64,000 bases of DNA from contig MCGO01000004.1 in the NCBI GenBank assembly GCA_002104985.1, forward strand, positions 744,001-808,000, read 5' to 3'. A model generated the notes under the pieces. The model did not search any database. It was not told the origin of the DNA and saw only the letters and a list, made by a program, of their open reading frames with translations. Shown in pieces: positions 60,621 to 64,000 of this stretch (positions are counted from its first letter, which is position 1; the number at the start of each line of letters is the position of its first letter). The position numbers were made by a program, and so were the translations under genes. This stretch comes from Rhizoclosmatium globosum. Its lineage: Eukaryota > Chytridiomycota > Chytridiomycetes > Chytridiales > Chytriomycetaceae.

Positions 60621-61077
60621 TTATTCCAAAGCGCGTACGATAACGTAGATGAATTGATTATCAGCCGTCACAGCCACTTCCTTCGATCCAATGTTCACTA
60701 TAAGCGACGGTCAGGCAGTGTCAAATAATCCAGAAAAACAAAGCTGTTACCAATCAGTCGCTTCAACTTTTCTGAGCCTTTGCTGTTCGCACTTGATCCT
60801 GTTGCCAGAAGCCTCCTGGAATCCACTATCAGGCCAAACACCTGTTTCGCGAGCTCATCCGTCTTTGCTTTGTTGTCCTTGTTTTCCAAGAATCCTGTTG
60901 CCTGAAAGGAGGGGGATTGTTTGCGATGAATTGGTGTGTTGATTGGGGGTGTTGAAGGGAGAGGTAGTGTACCCCAAGCTGCGATCCATCCTGTGCATTC
61001 AAGACCATTGCTGCGCCATCTGATGTTGTGGATTGTTGTAGATTTGAGAGGATGGTTCGGACGTCGGCTGATGTCAT
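60621..61077 (-). CDS. LAMTOR4-like Ragulator subunit (roadblock fold)
   Basis: Three exons (61077 to about 60973, about 60901-60750, about 60698-60621), about 111 residues. The sequence MTSADVRTILSNLQQSTTSD, GAAMVLNAQDGSQLG-ATGFL, TDELAKQVFGLIVDSRRLLA and KLKRLI-VNIGSKEVAVTADN ending FIYVIVRALE follows the short alpha/beta order of LAMTOR4. Ragulator holds Rag GTPases on vacuole or lysosome membranes for TORC1 signalling. Identification rests on fold pattern and length, so related roadblock proteins remain possible. It is divergent from prefoldin 1, 63 bp between ATGs. Confidence 0.68.
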
Positions 61078-61140
61078 TTTGGTTGTTGGAGTTGGTGTTC
61101 TTTCAAAGTTCTTTTCTCCAAACCAAACTTAATCAAAAAC

Positions 61141-61764
61141 ATGTCAAGTGCTGATGATTCTTTGAAGAAGGTGAATACAGCTTTGGCCTTCAGCTCCTTT
61201 TACACTCCTTGTATTTAATGTATACCCTTTTCCTCCCTTGACAGGCGTTCATTGAGACCCAGGCTAAGCACCAAAACACGTCTCGCCAACTTGCCGCCGT
61301 TCGTGCTCAAATGAATGCGAAGGAACGCGACAGAAAGATTGGCGAATTGTCGGTGAAGGAATTGTCGCAGTATCCCAAGGAGACCGTGGCGTACAAGTCT
61401 GTTGGTAAAATGTACGTTGTGGTTTAGAGCTTGTGTTTCTGTCACTTGTCGGCAGGGGATTTCGAAAGTTTACGGAGAGATTACTCGTGAAGGATAGCCT
61501 TGAGATTGTGTGGATGATGGGAGGGAAGGACTGTCAGTGAAGCGAAGTTGATCATTGGTAGAGGGGTGGAAACGATACTAATCCGTTGCTGCAAACAGGT
61601 TCCTTCAGCAAGACCTGAGCGCTCTTACTGGAGCTATTCAGCAAAAGTCTGATGATGCGGGCAAGGAAACCAAAGCTATGGCTCGTGCTGCTGAGAAGCT
61701 TGAACGCGACATTAAGGATTTGGAGAGAGGTCTCACTGAGCTTCTGCAGAGACGTATGATGTAA
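61141..61764 (+). CDS. Prefoldin subunit 1
   Basis: Three exons (61141-61170, 61245-61411, 61599-61764), about 120 residues. The protein is two long coiled helices joined by a beta hairpin: AFIETQAKHQNTSRQLAAVR, ELSVKELSQYPKETVAYKSV, GKM-FLQQDLSALTGAIQQK, LERDIKDLERGLTELLQRRM. The strand YKSVGKMF is diagnostic for the beta-type subunit 1 of the hexameric prefoldin chaperone, which hands unfolded actin and tubulin to CCT. The exon 2/3 junction splits the Met codon of GKMF. It ends 29 bp before the convergent LETM1-domain gene. Confidence 0.92.
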
Positions 61765-61793
61765 TGGAAACTGTGCATATAATAAAATGTTGT

Positions 61794-62861
61794 TTATTTA
61801 CTGGCAGTTTGGCGGAAGAATGTGGACATGTACATCAGACCACTCGGAATCTTGACATTCTCCTCGTTCATGGAGGTGGCCAACCAACTCTTCAACTCAC
61901 TCTCAATAGATGCTCTTGATTTACCAGTTGTCGAGCTAAACCGAGCCATTCAGTCAAAGGAAATTATGGGAGATGCAAACTCACATTCCACGCATTTCAG
62001 CAGCTTCCCATAATTCCAATTCAGATAAACTAGAGATTCCAACCTTTTCGCCTGGCATTCGCCCAGCCAAATACAAATCATCACCATGGACAGTCTCCCA
62101 GTGCTTCTCCAACGCCTTTCTCAATGTTGACGCAAACACAACTCGATGCGACAACCCCAACCCCAAGTTAATGCTCTTGAGCACACCACGGCTCATATTA
62201 TTTGGTTCAAAATACTGAGGGGCATGTTTGGCGAGATGAACCACACTTTTTGGGTCCTTGAATTGCTCAAGAGGGATTTGAGAGGCCCATCCCAAAGGAG
62301 ACTTGTCGTTATTTGTCAAATGTTCAATCCATCCATTCGCAATCGTTTCTCTACGTTCCTTCAGTTTTGCCCAAAGTTTCTGCTTCTGTGCCAGAGAAAC
62401 GCAAGTGGATGGGATCATTGCCGGATTGAAGATTAAGATGAAGGGAATTGTTTCAGGGACGAGAAGAAGTAGGATTAAGAAAGGAGGAAGCTTCTTCATG
62501 TCGATTGAAGTTTGTTGGACCTAATGTAAGTGGGATTGAGTTGGGAGACATTGTGGGATTCGCAAGGGCCAACTCAACGAACCATTAAGAACTGTGAGCG
62601 GGACCATTCGACTTTGCCGCCTGATGCTTCCACCTGACGTTTGTGTTTGATGAGAGCACCAGCGTCTTTCGAGTTTCTGTAGAGTTGTTTTGCACCGTTG
62701 TAGTAGAGCTTCGCCATCTCTGCGGATGCAGTCAGGAAACCAGTTGCCCGGGCCGCGAGAGACGTGTCCGCGGCCTTCGTCGTCGAGAACCGCACTCGCA
62801 CTCGCACTCCGCCGTCGGTTCGCGGCGCAATCGATCGATGGACAAAGCGAAGTCCCAGCAT
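61794..62861 (-). CDS. LETM1-domain mitochondrial inner membrane protein
   Basis: Three exons (62861 to about 62587, about 62520-61982, about 61923-61794). The first starts MLGLRFVHRSIAPRTDG, an Arg-rich presequence. The join SQFLM-VQQTSIDMKKLPPFL is in frame and leads into the membrane helix (LILLLLVPETIPFILIFNP), the LETM1 ribosome-binding-like domain (GVLKSINLGLGLSHRVVFAS, GISSLSELELWEAAEMRGI), and the C-terminal STTGKSRASIESELKSWLAT. LETM1 proteins act in mitochondrial cation-proton exchange and insertion of translation products. With about 290 residues and no EF hand, it is closer to the short Mdm38/LETMD1 forms. The donor gttcgt is weak but the only one that keeps frame. Confidence 0.88.
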
Positions 62862-62976
62862 TCCTTCTTTCAACGAAAACAAAAACAACGAATTCAATCC
62901 ATTAAAACATTCATACGTTTATTCATAGATAGAGAAAGGGAGGGAGGGAGGAAGCAAGGAACGTTCCAGTGTTGAA

Positions 62977-63519
62977 TTAGCTTTGAGAGTTCCGTTGCCC
63001 AGTGATCCATTCACTCCAGCCGATGAGACCATCGTTGTTCGTATCGTATTTACTCAGTGACTCGTCAATCAGCTTTTCCCTGGCAGAATAAGATAGCGGT
63101 TCAGAAATGGTTAATGCTGATAGCTAATAGCTTACACATCCTCCAGAGTTGTGAAACCTTTCTCTTTTGTTTCAAACTATATAATAGAAGTTAGGAAAGA
63201 GGGAGAAGAGAGCATCGGGCTCACTTCAGTGAATGCAACACCTTTGTGAGACTTATCAACAACCAAAGCCAGTGCTCAAAAGAATGCACTCACGCAGCTC
63301 ATGGCCATCCAAGTGTCCGTTATGATCATAATCATGAATAGAAAAGAAGAGGTACAAGTCGTCGGCCTTCTTCACGTTTGGAGTGTTTTGGTGGGCATCG
63401 CGAAACTGCTGGCTGGACTGGTGAATATCACCACGGAAGGCACTTGCTCCGCGCGATGCAGATGCGATAGACGAGAGGGTGATGGCGACAAGGAGAACGG
63501 TTGATAAGAGACGTGGCAT
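62977..63519 (-). CDS. MCFD2-like secretory EF-hand protein
   Basis: Signal peptide MPRLLSTVLLVAITLSSIAS, then EF hand one (HDYDHNGHLDGHELR) and EF hand two (KYDTNNDGLIGWSEW), both with good calcium loops. The layout matches MCFD2, a cargo receptor partner of LMAN1/Emp47-type lectins between ER and Golgi. Exons 2-4 are clear: ALVVDKSHKGVAFTE, then FETKEKGFTTLEDV, then EKLIDESLSKYDTN to TAA at 62979. The join after ELR (near 63294) is unresolved: the only GT-AG pair that keeps frame is a 19-nt intron (gtgagt...ttgag), and reading through gives a stop after 14 more codons. A missing or extra base is the other option. Confidence 0.75.
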
Positions 63520-63600
63520 TTTGAGGATCTTTTCGTTTGGTCATGTGATTGGAATATCGAAGCTCTTAATTTATTTAGAAGTATAGAAGAAAGGAAGAAA

Positions 63601-63985
63601 TCAATCGTCGTCTTCAATCTCGTAGCGCTCGTACACGGAACTGATTGTCTCGCCGGTCTTGTCCGCAATCAGTCCAAACAGCTTCTGACCGTCATCACGC
63701 GCCTTGTTGTAGTCGTGGAGTAGCTCCATATGCGCCTTGATGATTGCTGTGGCAGTTGTAGCGTCATAATCGAGTAGTTGGATTTCTTCGCGTCGCTGGG
63801 CAATTTGGACTTGGAGTGCTGTGATGCGAGCCTCAAGCGCAGCCTACAGTGTGGGATGAATGGATGGATGGATGGATGCATTAGAATAAACAATCTTGTG
63901 TGAATCTGTGTGCATGAATAACATCGCAAATGCGGAGGGAGGACAGGCGTACAGTGATTTCAGCTTTCGTTGTGTCCGAGATCAT
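63601..63985 (-). CDS. SWI5: DNA repair protein SWI5
   Basis: Two exons (63985-63953 and 63845-63601), about 92 residues. The spliced protein begins MISDTTKAEIT-AALEARIT, a coiled coil, and ends with the SWI5 signature HMELLHDYNKARDDGQKLFG then LIADKTGETISSVYERYEIE. SWI5 with Sfr1 helps Rad51 and Dmc1 form filaments in homologous recombination. Length matches the family. The single intron (107 nt) contains a GGAT-type run (ATGGATGGATGGATG). Stop TGA at 63603-63601. The protein is complete within the window. Confidence 0.9.
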
Positions 63986-64000
63986 TTCTCTGTTCTTTCT

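Overview
This is a 64-kb piece of a compact eukaryotic nuclear genome, most probably a zoosporic (chytrid-type) fungus. The reasons are short GT-AG introns of mostly about 40-75 nt in nearly every gene, intergenic gaps often below 100 bp, fungal-type genes (a Ccc1-type iron transporter array, a Sfp1/JAZF1-type zinc finger, V-ATPase c''), and genes kept by flagellated lineages: a CIMIP2/FAM166-type ciliary microtubule inner protein, a GCP5-type gamma-tubulin complex subunit, LAMTOR4 and MCFD2-like proteins. No prokaryotic signals, CRISPR arrays, rRNA or tRNA genes were recognised. The species is not identifiable from the window.

Layout. 1-6.4 kb: a very large Fanzor-like (eukaryotic TnpB/IscB-relative) reading frame, open at the left edge, that ends after RuvC-I and splices in frame into the C-terminal half of an MCT-like MFS transporter. 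6.4-34 kb: housekeeping genes. In order these are a mitochondrial PP2C/PDP, a CCCH-Smr protein with a frame break, CWC22, glutaminyl cyclase, CCDC130/Saf4, TRIAP1/Mdm35, DCAF4-like, F-box, CIMIP2-like, GCP5-like, a PPR protein, CDKAL1-like, bL34m and TRMT2A. 34.1-45.2 kb: three intact Ccc1/VIT1 iron transporter paralogues plus a fourth, broken copy, interrupted by a complete ~1,750-aa Fanzor-like nuclease gene on the minus strand (37.1-43.0 kb). 45.6-64 kb: V-ATPase c'', a Kex2-type secreted propeptide, IST1, a Sfp1/JAZF1-type factor, a UBA-UBX-LRR fusion, two unrecognised low-complexity proteins, LAMTOR4-like, prefoldin 1, a LETM1-domain protein, an MCFD2-like EF-hand protein and SWI5.

The accessory biology is concentrated in the two Fanzor-like genes and the iron transporter array. 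The complete Fanzor shows all three RuvC acidic motifs and a CxxC/CxxC zinc ribbon ending in the hallmark RD-x-NAARNI. It also carries a ~1,150-residue N-terminal extension (with a WW-like and a possible Tudor-like segment) and a ~250-residue acidic insertion inside the zinc ribbon, which I do not know from described Fanzors. It sits immediately beside the dead iron transporter copy, so insertion and local gene loss may be linked. Exon ends were placed by eye from GT-AG (rarely GC-AG) sites and reading-frame continuity, and may be off by a base or two.
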